In this document: in pieces, positions 23,565 through 31,955 of the stretch
Numbering within the stretch: position 1 is the first letter of the stretch
How the letters are laid out: each line of letters opens with the position of its first letter
Source of the DNA: a virus
Direction: 5' to 3' (one strand)
DNA length: 45,542 nucleotides
IMG/VR virus record: IMGVR_UViG_3300025117_000113
Location: 1-45,542 of that record
Notes under the pieces: model-generated
Told to the model about the DNA's origin: nothing
Database searches by the model: none
Seen by the model: the letters and a program-made list of their open reading frames with translations, nothing else
Program-made: the position numbers and the translations under genes

Positions 23565-25277
23565 TTGAGCGAAATAAAAGAATTACAAAACGTATCATTG
23601 GCAACAACATATGAAATAGACAATTCTTTTGATTCCGATAGGTTTATCAAAATGAGGTTAAGAATATGCCATGACGGTATTAATCCCAACTCTTCATTTT
23701 TTGAAGTTGAAAATATGGAAAAAGCTAAGGATTCTATTGTAAATATTCCTATTCTTGCAAATGTTATTTTTGATGAAAACAATGTACCCCAATTTGGCAG
23801 TCATGATATGGATATTGAAGAAAGTAAAATTGCTGAAGGAGAATATAAATTAATCTATAAAGAAACACCTATTGGGCTTATCCCTTCAGATTGTAATTAT
23901 ACTATTGAAGAATTTAATGATAAAAATTATGTATTTGCTGATGGATACATATGGAAATCTTATTCAAATTATGCAGAAGATATAATTGAAAGAGATAAAG
24001 ATATTAAATTATCAATGGAAATTTTAGTTGATTCTTTTGAATATAATTCCAAAGATCAATATTATAAAATTAATGATTATAGATATTCTGGCATTACATT
24101 TTTAAATAATAATTTAGGAACAGGTATGGAAAATGCTTTAGCAACCACAAATTCATTTGCACATAACAACTCAAAAGAAAAGTTTATTATTATGATGCAA
24201 GAGTTAAAAGATACTCTGGATCAATATAATATAAATAACCAAAATAACATCACAGAAGAAGGAGGTAAAGAGTTAGTGGATAACCAAGAAAAAATAGACT
24301 TATTGCAAAAATATAATCTTACTGTAGAAACTTTTTCATTTAATATTGATGAATTAAGCTTAGAAGAAATTGAAAGTAAGATTAAAGAACAATTTTCTTT
24401 AAGTAACAGTCAACTAATGACAGAAATTGATAAAATACTTCAAACAATGACTGAAATGAAAAAGAATTATTGGGGAGAATTGGTAGAAAGACGTAGTTTT
24501 TATTTGATGGATTTAAAAGATGACAACGCTATTGTGGTTACAAATAGTTGGGATACATATTATGGTGTTCCATATAGTCTAAATGGGGATATTGTAACTC
24601 TGGATTTTGAAGCAAAGGCTGAATTTATTCCTGATTGGAGACCAAAACAAGCAGGGGATGCTTCTTTATTTACAAAAATAGATGAAGTTATAACTTCTGA
24701 GTTTGAACAAATTAAAGAAGAAACTGATTCTAAAATTACTGAGGCAAATGAAAAATTCACTGCACTTGAATCAGAAAAAACTGAAATTCAGACAAAACTT
24801 GAAGCAATCACTATTGACTATGAAAAAGTTAAACCTGAATTAGAAGAAGTTCAAACTAAATATTCTGCTTTAGAATCAAAAGTAACAGAATATGAAACAA
24901 GTATCTCTACTCTAACTGAACAATTCAACACAATTAAATCAGAAAATGAAACTCTTATTCAATCCAATCAATCTCTAGCAGAATTTAAATCTAACACAGA
25001 AATTGCCCAACAAGAAGCATTTGAGCAAAATCAAATTCAACTTAAAGCAGAATTAGTAGAAAATTTCTCTAAAGTATTGACCCTTGAAGAAGTAAAATCA
25101 GTACAAGATAAAGACCTTTCCACTGATGAAATGGAAAAGGAATTTAAGCTTCTTTATGCAGATAAAGATTTGCAAGTAAAATTTAATAAAAAACCTAAAA
25201 AAGTAGAAACAGAAATTCCAATAAATAGTTTTACTTGTAAGAAAAAAGATGATTGGACATCATGCATTAAAAAATAA
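23565..25277 (+). CDS. Prohead protease with C-terminal scaffold region
   Basis: A 570-residue product from TTG 23565 behind a near-perfect AAAGGAGGTGAT. Residues 1-215 resemble the capsid maturation proteases that precede Firmicutes phage capsid genes: IVNIPILANVIFDEN, GSHDMDI, IGLIPSDCNYTIEEF, KLSMEILVDSFEY, YRYSGITFL. Asp/Ser/His candidates are present but I do not assign the catalytic residues. Residues 240-530 are helical and coiled coil (long Glu/Lys heptads), as in a scaffold or delta domain, and the last 25 residues are basic with two Cys. It would scaffold and then process the prohead. See the nested start at 24276. Confidence 0.65.
   Translation: MSEIKELQNVSLATTYEIDNSFDSDRFIKMRLRICHDGINPNSSFFEVENMEKAKDSIVNIPILANVIFDENNVPQFGSHDMDIEESKIAEGEYKLIYKETPIGLIPSDCNYTIEEFNDKNYVFADGYIWKSYSNYAEDIIERDKDIKLSMEILVDSFEYNSKDQYYKINDYRYSGITFLNNNLGTGMENALATTNSFAHNNSKEKFIIMMQELKDTLDQYNINNQNNITEEGGKELVDNQEKIDLLQKYNLTVETFSFNIDELSLEEIESKIKEQFSLSNSQLMTEIDKILQTMTEMKKNYWGELVERRSFYLMDLKDDNAIVVTNSWDTYYGVPYSLNGDIVTLDFEAKAEFIPDWRPKQAGDASLFTKIDEVITSEFEQIKEETDSKITEANEKFTALESEKTEIQTKLEAITIDYEKVKPELEEVQTKYSALESKVTEYETSISTLTEQFNTIKSENETLIQSNQSLAEFKSNTEIAQQEAFEQNQIQLKAELVENFSKVLTLEEVKSVQDKDLSTDEMEKEFKLLYADKDLQVKFNKKPKKVETEIPINSFTCKKKDDWTSCIKK
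24276..25277 (+). CDS. Possible nested in-frame scaffold protein
   Basis: Within the protease gene GAAGGAGG (24258-24265) stands 10 nt before an in-frame GTG (24276, protein VDNQEKIDLLQKYNL). This is a much better ribosome site than expected inside a coding region. It lies at the junction between the protease-like part and the coiled-coil part. The product would be 333 residues, mainly coiled coil. Overlapping in-frame scaffold genes are known in lambda (Nu3 within C). Expression is not proven. Confidence 0.45.
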   Translation: MDNQEKIDLLQKYNLTVETFSFNIDELSLEEIESKIKEQFSLSNSQLMTEIDKILQTMTEMKKNYWGELVERRSFYLMDLKDDNAIVVTNSWDTYYGVPYSLNGDIVTLDFEAKAEFIPDWRPKQAGDASLFTKIDEVITSEFEQIKEETDSKITEANEKFTALESEKTEIQTKLEAITIDYEKVKPELEEVQTKYSALESKVTEYETSISTLTEQFNTIKSENETLIQSNQSLAEFKSNTEIAQQEAFEQNQIQLKAELVENFSKVLTLEEVKSVQDKDLSTDEMEKEFKLLYADKDLQVKFNKKPKKVETEIPINSFTCKKKDDWTSCIKK

Positions 25278-25308
25278 ATTAAATTAATTAGAAGGAGGAA
25301 AATGAATA

Positions 25309-25860
25309 ATGGCTAATGTAAATAATGTAGTAACTGGTAGATATGGTATTGTAAATCTTCGTAAAGTGGCAGGGGTTAAGACAGGGGAACATAACATTCA
25401 GTATGCTTTGAATGCAACTGATTTTGCTGCTACAGCTTGTCAAAATGGATTTCTTTTAGAGGAAGAACACTATACAAAAACTCTTGGTCTTCCTAGTGGC
25501 CCTACAATTAGATGTGGTTTGATAGCATGTGTAGAAAAAATGTATGATGAGAGCGATATGTCTCTTGGTAATTTCAAATTGAATTTGGGTGAATTTTTAC
25601 CTCGTATTTATCGTTTTCATATTGGTGATATGTTTGATACCAATAACTTTAAATATGATGATGGTGATTATGCTGATTATGCTGCAATTGTAACCGCTAT
25701 AGTTGCAGGTACTCCTGTATATGCTTATCCTTCCACTAATGGACAGATTGAATTAGAACCTATTCAAAACGCTGGTGCAGCAATCGAATTGCAAGCAACT
25801 AGAGTTGTGACTTTACCTGCAGGAGAATCTGCGCTTTGTTTCACATGTACAAAAGCTTAA
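25309..25860 (+). CDS. Putative head decoration or minor head protein
   Basis: A 183-residue product from ATG 25309 behind AAGGAGG. It lies between the protease/scaffold gene and the major capsid gene, the usual place of decoration proteins. The sequence is mostly beta-like with short turns (VTGRYGIVNLRKVAGVKTG, VYAYPSTNGQIELEP) and ends with a strand pair. No metal or enzyme motif and no signal peptide. Assignment is by position and composition only. Confidence 0.55.
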   Translation: MANVNNVVTGRYGIVNLRKVAGVKTGEHNIQYALNATDFAATACQNGFLLEEEHYTKTLGLPSGPTIRCGLIACVEKMYDESDMSLGNFKLNLGEFLPRIYRFHIGDMFDTNNFKYDDGDYADYAAIVTAIVAGTPVYAYPSTNGQIELEPIQNAGAAIELQATRVVTLPAGESALCFTCTKA

Positions 25861-25903
25861 TAAATAATAATATTTAATAATTAGAAGGAGGAATTAAATT
25901 AAC

Positions 25904-26905
25904 ATGGAAAGAAAATATTTTGAGTTAGCAAAACAAGCATATAATCGTAAAGATACTATAGAAAATGGGGTTACTTACACTTCAGACGAAAAGAATAGTG
26001 CATTAAGAGATGCTTTTAAAGAACTGGTTCCAGATGATAAAAATAGATATAGAAGTTTTCGTAAGAATAGAGAAGAAATTTTTGAACTTGTTGAGGATAA
26101 TGTTGATGAAATACTTCCAAAGAGAGTTGACGATGCTTACGGTGGTTTTGTTGAGTATCAAATTTTAGGTCAGGGACAAAAACCTAAATTTAAAACAAAA
26201 AAAGGAAAGAGGGGATTACTCAACTTTATTACGAAAGTTGGTTTAGGTGGAGAGATTGAAAGAACTAGATTAGATGTTGACTATATTAATATGACAATGG
26301 AAGCGTATGGCGGTGCTGTGTACATAGAATTCGAGCAATTTTTAGACGGATTCATGGACTGGACAGATTTAATTAATGCTATAGTAGATGGTATTATGGA
26401 AAAAATAAATATTCAAATTCAGACTACTTTAATTGCTTCTTTTACTGGTCTTTCCAGTAATATGAAAGTTATTGCAAATGCGTTTGTTCCTAGTCAAATG
26501 GGTAGTCTTATTGCTAATGTTCAATCTTATGGTGATAACGTTGTAATTTTCTGTACTCCTACATTTGCAGGAACAATCGAAGAAACTCTTGGTTTTATAA
26601 CAGATATGGACAAAACGGAACGTAGGGAATTTGGAAGAATTGGTAAATTTAGAGGTGCAAGTGTTGTTGTACTACCTAATGCCTTTGCTGATGATACTAA
26701 TTCTAGTAAGGTATTGAGTGATCAATATGCAATAGTAGTAGCGACAAACGAGGCAAAAATCGTCAAAATTGCTTTTGAAGGAGAGACTATTGTAAAGGAA
26801 ACCGAAAACTCAGACAATAGTTTAGAATTTAAATCTTATAAAAAATTTGGAGTTACAATAATTTATTCTAATTACTATAGTATGTATAAAAATAGTTCGC
26901 TTTAA
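25904..26905 (+). CDS. Major capsid protein (HK97-fold type)
   Basis: A 333-residue product from ATG 25904 behind AAGGAGG. The N-terminal helical part (YFELAKQAYNRK, LRDAFKELVPDD, YRSFRKNREEIFELVEDNVDEILP) and the later FKTKKGKRGLLNFITKVGLGG, IEFEQFLDGFMDWTDLINAI and VVIFCTPTFAGTI follow the plan of capsid proteins in large Firmicutes phages as I know it. The end (FKSYKKFGVTIIYSNYYSMYKN) is typical of the last strand of the fold. No separate N-terminal scaffold region is seen, consistent with scaffold being supplied by the upstream gene. Confidence 0.85.
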   Translation: MERKYFELAKQAYNRKDTIENGVTYTSDEKNSALRDAFKELVPDDKNRYRSFRKNREEIFELVEDNVDEILPKRVDDAYGGFVEYQILGQGQKPKFKTKKGKRGLLNFITKVGLGGEIERTRLDVDYINMTMEAYGGAVYIEFEQFLDGFMDWTDLINAIVDGIMEKINIQIQTTLIASFTGLSSNMKVIANAFVPSQMGSLIANVQSYGDNVVIFCTPTFAGTIEETLGFITDMDKTERREFGRIGKFRGASVVVLPNAFADDTNSSKVLSDQYAIVVATNEAKIVKIAFEGETIVKETENSDNSLEFKSYKKFGVTIIYSNYYSMYKNSSL

Positions 26906-26912
26906 TAAATAA

Positions 26913-26959
26913 TATTGGAATAAGAGAGTTGAATTTGATTTTCCTCTCTTATTCCAATA
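26913..26959 (+). terminator. 16-bp hairpin after the capsid gene
   Basis: TATTGGAATAAGAGAG (26913-26928) pairs perfectly with CTCTCTTATTCCAATA (26944-26959). The following sequence is ACTTAATTTTG-like, not a strict U-run, so it may attenuate read-through or protect the abundant capsid mRNA 3' end. Confidence 0.7.
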
Positions 26960-26991
26960 CTTAATTTTGAAATAAAAAAGGAATGGTTAAA

Positions 26992-27498
26992 ATGGCAAAA
27001 ACAATTGATTATAAATCAACAGATCCAGATCCAGATACAAAAGTTAAAATTATTAGTAATACACATAGTAAAATTTATTGGATTCAGTTAAATAGCAGAC
27101 CTATAAATTTATTAAGGATTGGTACACCTGCCTCCTTGTCATATTTAGAATTGGAAAATATGGCATACACAAGTGATTTAATTCAAACTGGTGATGTTTA
27201 TGTGGCAGATAAAAATGTGTTTGAAGCATTACAACTTCAAAATGTAAAATATGAAGATATAAAATTATCTTCAGAGTTAAAGAAAATGCTCTCTTTAAGT
27301 TCGGAAGAATTAAAAGAGGAAATGCAAAAATTACCAGAAGGAAATAAAGAATTATTAGCTGAATTAGCTCTTGCAAATTATAGTGATTTAAAAGGATCTG
27401 TAATTGATGTAATTGAAGAAGAAACAAATATTAAAGTAACATTAGTTAAAGAAGATGAGAAAGCAAATAAAGAAAATCAAAAGAAAAATACTAAGTAA
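26992..27498 (+). CDS. Hypothetical protein after the capsid gene (neck region)
   Basis: Start chosen at ATG 26992 (MAKTIDYKS), because AAAAAAGGAA ends 9 nt upstream; the ATG at 26983 is too close. The 168-residue product has an N-terminal beta-like part (VKIISNTHSKIYWIQLNSRP) and a Lys/Glu-rich helical C-terminus. Position between capsid and connector genes makes it a virion or assembly protein. No family name can be supported. Confidence 0.65.
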   Translation: MAKTIDYKSTDPDPDTKVKIISNTHSKIYWIQLNSRPINLLRIGTPASLSYLELENMAYTSDLIQTGDVYVADKNVFEALQLQNVKYEDIKLSSELKKMLSLSSEELKEEMQKLPEGNKELLAELALANYSDLKGSVIDVIEEETNIKVTLVKEDEKANKENQKKNTK

Positions 27499-27516
27499 AG
27501 GTGTGTGATAAATAAA

Positions 27517-27954
27517 ATGTCCACATCATACGATTTAATTTTTCCAAAATTCATGCATGAAATTAATGATTTTGACCTAACATCTTTGAACGAATCACAA
27601 ATGAAAGTAGAAAATAAATTAACCCTATCTAAAGCTGTGACATTATTTAAAAAATGTAAACAAGTTTTAACCAGAGATGATACTACTGAAACATTTACAA
27701 ATACATTAACTGAAGAAGAGATGTGGATTTTAGCAGATTATATGCGTAAAGTTTGGTTAGATGAGAAAATAAATAATGGCGAATTATTAAAACTTAGATT
27801 AACAGATAAGGATTTTAAAACATTCAGTCCTGCTGATCAATTAGGGACTATGAATAAAATTAAAACTGTATATGATAAAGAATTAAAATTAAAAGTTAAT
27901 GATTATTTGTATGACGGTTATTTATATTCTAAGTTTTATAAAAGTGGGAATTAG
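27517..27954 (+). CDS. Putative head-tail connector (adaptor) protein
   Basis: ATG 27517 (MSTSYDLIFPKF) preferred to GTG 27505; AAAGGTG at 27497-27503. The 145-residue helical product has the plan of the neck proteins found after Firmicutes capsid genes: a first helix ending DFDLTSLNES, a Cys-helix LFKKCKQVL, LTEEEMWILADYMRKVWLDEKI and a basic C-terminal helix pair. It is likely to attach to the portal. The match is by pattern, not by any specific residue. Confidence 0.55.
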   Translation: MSTSYDLIFPKFMHEINDFDLTSLNESQMKVENKLTLSKAVTLFKKCKQVLTRDDTTETFTNTLTEEEMWILADYMRKVWLDEKINNGELLKLRLTDKDFKTFSPADQLGTMNKIKTVYDKELKLKVNDYLYDGYLYSKFYKSGN

Positions 27955-27992
27955 TATTAGAGAAAAGATATTTAATATAAGGAGGTTGAAAA

Positions 27993-28376
27993 ATGAGTGA
28001 ATTTAATTATAAAGTAGTTTCGGAATCAGAATTAAATGTACTTGATGGACTTACTGTTACAACTGCTAAAATTAATTTATTGACACAAGGAGTTGCATCA
28101 GGTTATAAAATTGCACGAGGAGTTGCTACTATTGGGGCAGCCAGTGTAGATGTTGTAACAGGATTAGCATCTGTTGTTGGGGTTGTTGTTAGTTTGGTCG
28201 GAGATCCAAGTCTGACACATATGTATAGTACATGTACGGTTGGTGATCAAGCAGGCGCACCTGCCAGTGGTTCAATAAGGATAAAATCTTGGAAACCTAC
28301 GGCGGTAGGAGATGTTACGCCTGTGGTTTCGACCTCACCCTTCGCCAATGTAAGTTGGATCGCAATCGGTACTTAA
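27993..28376 (+). CDS. Putative head fibre or decoration protein
   Basis: A 127-residue product from ATG 27993 behind AAGGAGG. SESELNVLDGLTVTTAKINLL matches the ELNxLDG trimerisation repeat common in phage fibres and head fibres. The rest is small-residue and Val-rich (VVTGLASVVGVVVSLVGD, IRIKSWKPTAVGDVTP), as in a beta-structured trimer. Position after the connector gene supports a decorative protein of the head or neck. Confidence 0.6.
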   Translation: MSEFNYKVVSESELNVLDGLTVTTAKINLLTQGVASGYKIARGVATIGAASVDVVTGLASVVGVVVSLVGDPSLTHMYSTCTVGDQAGAPASGSIRIKSWKPTAVGDVTPVVSTSPFANVSWIAIGT

Positions 28377-28410
28377 ATAATATTTTCCTTAACTAAATAT
28401 CTAGTACATT

Positions 28411-28442
28411 GTTAGAGAATTAATTCTCTAACTTATTTATTT
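28411..28442 (+). terminator. Palindromic terminator
   Basis: GTTAGAGAAT (28411-28420) pairs with ATTCTCTAAC (28423-28432), followed by TTATTTATTT. It separates the head fibre gene from the HEG. Confidence 0.65.
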
Positions 28443-28454
28443 ATGGGGTATTTT

Positions 28455-28504
28455 AAGGAGTGTAAGCCTTAGTACCTCCTTCAATTTATTAGTGATTGGA
28501 GGAG
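28455..28504 (+). promoter_or_regulatory. Leader with SD-masking hairpin and competing anti-masker
   Basis: CTCCTTCAAT (28476-28485) pairs with ATTGGAGGAG (28495-28504), which contains the HEG ribosome site: 10 bp with one G-U and a 9-nt loop. AAGGAG (28455-28460) can instead pair with CTCCTT (28476-28481) and so free the ribosome site. The HEG ATG is at 28508. Confidence 0.6.
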
Positions 28505-28507
28505 AAA

Positions 28508-29896
28508 ATGGGATTAATAACTAAAGAAGTCGAAGTGGAGTTAAATGGAAATAACGTTAAATATTTAGAAAGTTTAGGATATGAAATTCCTAGAAGAAAA
28601 GATAAAAGAGGTAGAATTAGTTATATAAAAGGACAGAAAATAAAAATAAAACCAAGTGATTTGAAAGATAAAAGTAATGAAAAAGTAGATATTCAATGTG
28701 ACAATGACAATTGCAAAAAGATACTTAAAGATATCAGATGGGAACATTACAAAGACAACATAGAAAAATTTGGAGCTTATTATTGCTATGATTGTGCGAT
28801 GCATTTACATGGAAGGGAAAACATACTTTTAACTAAGTTAAAAAATAGTATATCTTTTAAGCAATGGTGTATTGATAATCATCGTCAAGATTTACTAGAC
28901 AGATGGGACTATGAACTGAATAAATTAAACCCAGATGAAATGTGCTATAGTACATCTAAAAAATATTATTTTAAATGTCCCAATAGCAAACATCCTAGTG
29001 AATTAAAAAGAATAAGTGATATTACTAATATACGTGAAGGAAGTACAAAATGTAATCAGTGTAACTCCTTTGCACAATTAGGAGTAGACAAAATTAGAGA
29101 AAACTTCTTAGATAAATATTGGGATTACGAAAATAATATTGATATTGATCCTTGGAAAATTGCTTCGCGAAGCAATAGTAAAGTTTGGATTAAGTGCCAA
29201 GAAAAAGATTATCATGGAAGCTATGAAATTACTTGTAATGATTTTACAGAAGGTAATAGATGTTCTTATTGTGCAAAAACTAAAGTGCATCCACTTGATA
29301 GTTTAGGAACATTGCATCAAGAAGCGTTAATTGTCTGGTCAGGCATAAATCCAAAATCACCTTTTGAATATGCTCCAAAAAGTCATCAAAAAGTGTATTG
29401 GAAATGCAAAGACGGAAAGCATGATGATTATTTAAGAAGTATAGACGGTTCCAATAGACTTAATTTTCGTTGTCCTGATTGTAATTTCTCTCTAGGAGAA
29501 GAAGAAATAAGTTTCCACTTGATAAATAATAATTGGACAAAAATCTCGCAAGATGATTACGAGAAGTTGTTGGTAGGAAGTATTATCAAATATTACATAC
29601 CACAAAAAACATTTAAGGGATTAATAGGTGTTGGCAATGGTTTATTATCTTATGATTTTTATCTGCCTAAATATAATCTTCTTATTGAGTTTCAAGGCAA
29701 GCAACATGAGAAACCTGTAGATTTTGCAGGTAAAGGGAAAGAATGGGCAGAAAAACAATTCGAACAGCAAAAAGAACACGATAAACGTAAAAGGGAATAC
29801 GCCGAAGAAAATAAAATTAAATTGCTAGAAATATGGTATAAGGATTTTGATAATATAGAGACTATTCTTGAAAAAGAATTGTCTCTTATTAAATAA
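28508..29896 (+). CDS. Homing endonuclease: zinc modules plus Vsr/EDxHD-type nuclease
   Basis: ATG 28508 with GGAGGAG immediately upstream; the frame is open to TTG 28496. The 462-residue product has an N-terminal four-Cys site (CDNDNCKK...YCYDC). Two treble-clef-like modules follow (YYFKCPNSKH...KCNQC; VWIKCQEK...RCSYC), then one more (YWKCKDGKH...FRCPDC). The C-terminal nuclease has LSYDFYLPKYNLLIEFQG, QHE, EHDKRKREYA and LLEIWYKDFD. The nuclease part is nearly the same as in the HEG at 4279, while the N-terminal modules differ, showing module exchange. Freestanding between two virion genes. Confidence 0.8.
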   Translation: MGLITKEVEVELNGNNVKYLESLGYEIPRRKDKRGRISYIKGQKIKIKPSDLKDKSNEKVDIQCDNDNCKKILKDIRWEHYKDNIEKFGAYYCYDCAMHLHGRENILLTKLKNSISFKQWCIDNHRQDLLDRWDYELNKLNPDEMCYSTSKKYYFKCPNSKHPSELKRISDITNIREGSTKCNQCNSFAQLGVDKIRENFLDKYWDYENNIDIDPWKIASRSNSKVWIKCQEKDYHGSYEITCNDFTEGNRCSYCAKTKVHPLDSLGTLHQEALIVWSGINPKSPFEYAPKSHQKVYWKCKDGKHDDYLRSIDGSNRLNFRCPDCNFSLGEEEISFHLINNNWTKISQDDYEKLLVGSIIKYYIPQKTFKGLIGVGNGLLSYDFYLPKYNLLIEFQGKQHEKPVDFAGKGKEWAEKQFEQQKEHDKRKREYAEENKIKLLEIWYKDFDNIETILEKELSLIK

Positions 29897-29928
29897 TAAA
29901 TTAATAAAACTTAGAGGAGGAATAAATA

Positions 29929-30204
29929 ATGGCAAATGTAACTGGATATGTAAGCAAAAAACTGACGGCAAATCAAGCAGAACAAAATGTAGCACTTGGG
30001 GTAAATATTTTTCAATTAATTAAAAATGAGTCTGCTAATGTGGTAACAATTAATATCGACAATTTGACGACAGAGGAAAACGCTATAGAATTAGTCGCTG
30101 GGGCAAGCATTGAAAATTTTGAAACTTATTGTAAAACTTTTTATTACAAAGCTTCTGCTGATGGTTCCGTTTTAAAAGTTATTGGTCTGCGCGAAAAAGA
30201 ATAG
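29929..30204 (+). CDS. Small virion-block protein, unknown
   Basis: A 91-residue product from ATG 29929 behind GAGGAGG. It begins MANVTGYVSKKLTANQAEQN, similar in style to the decoration candidate at 25309, and is beta-like with alternating polar and hydrophobic residues. It ends with a strand (DGSVLKVIGLREKE). It is transcribed with the connector genes or on its own between the HEG and a terminator at 30215. A minor capsid or neck protein is likely; no family is recognised. Confidence 0.6.
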   Translation: MANVTGYVSKKLTANQAEQNVALGVNIFQLIKNESANVVTINIDNLTTEENAIELVAGASIENFETYCKTFYYKASADGSVLKVIGLREKE

Positions 30205-30214
30205 TTTTTGTTTA

Positions 30215-30241
30215 GGGAGTGGTAATATACACTCCCTTCTC
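30215..30241 (+). terminator. Terminator between 29929 gene and connector gene
   Basis: GGGAGTG (30215-30221) pairs with CACTCCC (30230-30236), then TTCTCT. The U-run is interrupted, so efficiency may be partial. Confidence 0.55.
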
Positions 30242-30283
30242 TATTATAATTTGTAAGAAAATATAAAGGAGGTTGATATTAAA

Positions 30284-31450
30284 TTGACTTGGTGGACGGA
30301 TTATCAAGCAAGGCGAGGACAAGATAGAAAAACTTTGTTTACAGATAACATGAAGAATTTAGTATCAACTGAATTTGAAAATTCTACAAGTTATAATTTG
30401 GTTAAAATTAGTGGTTTTGATAGAAAAACTCGTATTGTTGAAGAAAGTTCAATTATTAAAAATCCTAATAGAAAAAGACTATTATGTTTTCCTGATGAAA
30501 CTATAAGCATTGGTGAAATTATTGAGTTTGATAATTCGAATTGGATTTGCGTAAATGGTGATACAACTTCAAAAATATCTGATGTAGGGATTATTGAGAG
30601 ATCCAACAACACACTCCAATTCTACGACTCAACATCAACTCTCCACTCTATCCCCTGCATAATCTCAAAAGGTTCAATCTCCCTAGATGAACAAAAAATA
30701 ATATCAACATTAGATTCAGAAATTGCAGTTCAAATAAGCGATACTGATATTACTAGACAAATTGAAATTAATGATGTGTACAAAATTGGAATTAGGTCGT
30801 GGAAAGTTACAAATATTGATGATATTACTGTTCCAGGTTTATTATTAATAAAAATGCAGTATAGCGATGTTGAACAAGTATTTCCATCATATTCTCTTAC
30901 TATCTTAAATGGAGATTCAATTCAAGCAGACATTAATACTCCTGTACAATTAAATATTCAAGTAAAAGATAGAGAAACAATAATTACATCTCCATTACTT
31001 ACTTTTACTTCAAGCAATAATTTAATTGCTACTGTATCAAGCACAGGATTAGTAAATTTCTTATCTGTAGGGAGTGTAAATATTAGTTGTAAATTGGATA
31101 ATGATAATTTGATTCAGGATAATATTGGAATTGAGATTGTTGAGGAAGAACAGCATAATTTAACAGTAGAAATTAATGGAAACATTTCAATAATTAAGAC
31201 TTACTCTTCTACTTATATTTGTACATTTAAGGATAATGGAATTGCAATAAGTGATAGTTCTGTTTTCTATTTGACTGGAGATGATGGAGTTAGCGAGACT
31301 GTATTGGCAAGTATTGTAAGTCAGGATAGTGTTGGGAATAGTTGTGTTGTGAAGGGATTAGGTTTGGGGTATGTTAGGTTGTTCTGTAAAAATGTTGGTG
31401 AGACAGTATTTAGTGGTGGATTTAGGATTCAAATTAAGAGTTTGTTTTAG
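30284..31450 (+). CDS. Head closure/connector-like protein with Ig-like (BIG2-type) domain
   Basis: A 388-residue product from TTG 30284 behind AAAGGAGGTTGAT. The N-terminal 200 residues follow the plan of phage stopper/connector proteins (TWWTDYQARRGQDRKTLFTDN, then strands, SNNTLQFYDSTSTLHSIPCII). Residues about 205-280 resemble a BIG2 domain (PLLTFTSSNNLIATVSSTGLV, NFLSVGSVNISCK), and a second Ig-like unit follows (FYLTGDDGVSET). Ig-like domains on neck or head proteins often bind surface glycans. A C-rich, G-poor patch lies around 30600-30680. Confidence 0.6.
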   Translation: MTWWTDYQARRGQDRKTLFTDNMKNLVSTEFENSTSYNLVKISGFDRKTRIVEESSIIKNPNRKRLLCFPDETISIGEIIEFDNSNWICVNGDTTSKISDVGIIERSNNTLQFYDSTSTLHSIPCIISKGSISLDEQKIISTLDSEIAVQISDTDITRQIEINDVYKIGIRSWKVTNIDDITVPGLLLIKMQYSDVEQVFPSYSLTILNGDSIQADINTPVQLNIQVKDRETIITSPLLTFTSSNNLIATVSSTGLVNFLSVGSVNISCKLDNDNLIQDNIGIEIVEEEQHNLTVEINGNISIIKTYSSTYICTFKDNGIAISDSSVFYLTGDDGVSETVLASIVSQDSVGNSCVVKGLGLGYVRLFCKNVGETVFSGGFRIQIKSLF

Positions 31451-31461
31451 GGTGGTGAGAT

Positions 31462-31938
31462 ATGAGTAGATTTTCAGAACTTGGTGCAAATAAATTTACA
31501 ATCCTAATGAAATTAATTAGTAAAAAAGAAATAGTAAAATGTCTTGTGAGTAATGAGCCAAATTTTTTAGATGTTCAATTGCCAGATGATTTTAATGCCC
31601 CATCTTTGATATATAAAAATATATATCCTTGGCGTTTCATACCCACAGTACAAACAGAAGCAAATACCTTTATCACAATGAAATTTAATTATAAACCAAA
31701 TGGAAGAACTTTTAAATATGGCAGTATACATTTCTATATAATTCTACACAATTCATTAATAAAAACAGATTATGGATCTTTAAGGTATGATATGCTTTTA
31801 AACTACATAGACGAAGTATTCAATTCTTCTGAAGATTTGGGATTTAATGAATTAGAGTTTTATGATATGGATGAATTTTTAGTTAATGAAAACTATAGTG
31901 GAATTTATATAACTTATAAAATGCAAGAATTTCAATAA
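31462..31938 (+). CDS. Putative tail completion/terminator protein
   Basis: A 158-residue product from ATG 31462 behind GGGTGGTGAG. Helical start (FTILMKLISKKEIVKCLV) followed by strands and a YGSLRYDMLLNYIDEVF helix, a plan shared by proteins located between the connector and tail tube genes in Firmicutes phages. It would cap the tail tube or join tail and head. Assignment rests on order and pattern. Confidence 0.5.
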   Translation: MSRFSELGANKFTILMKLISKKEIVKCLVSNEPNFLDVQLPDDFNAPSLIYKNIYPWRFIPTVQTEANTFITMKFNYKPNGRTFKYGSIHFYIILHNSLIKTDYGSLRYDMLLNYIDEVFNSSEDLGFNELEFYDMDEFLVNENYSGIYITYKMQEFQ

Positions 31939-31955
31939 ATTAGGTATGTGATTAT

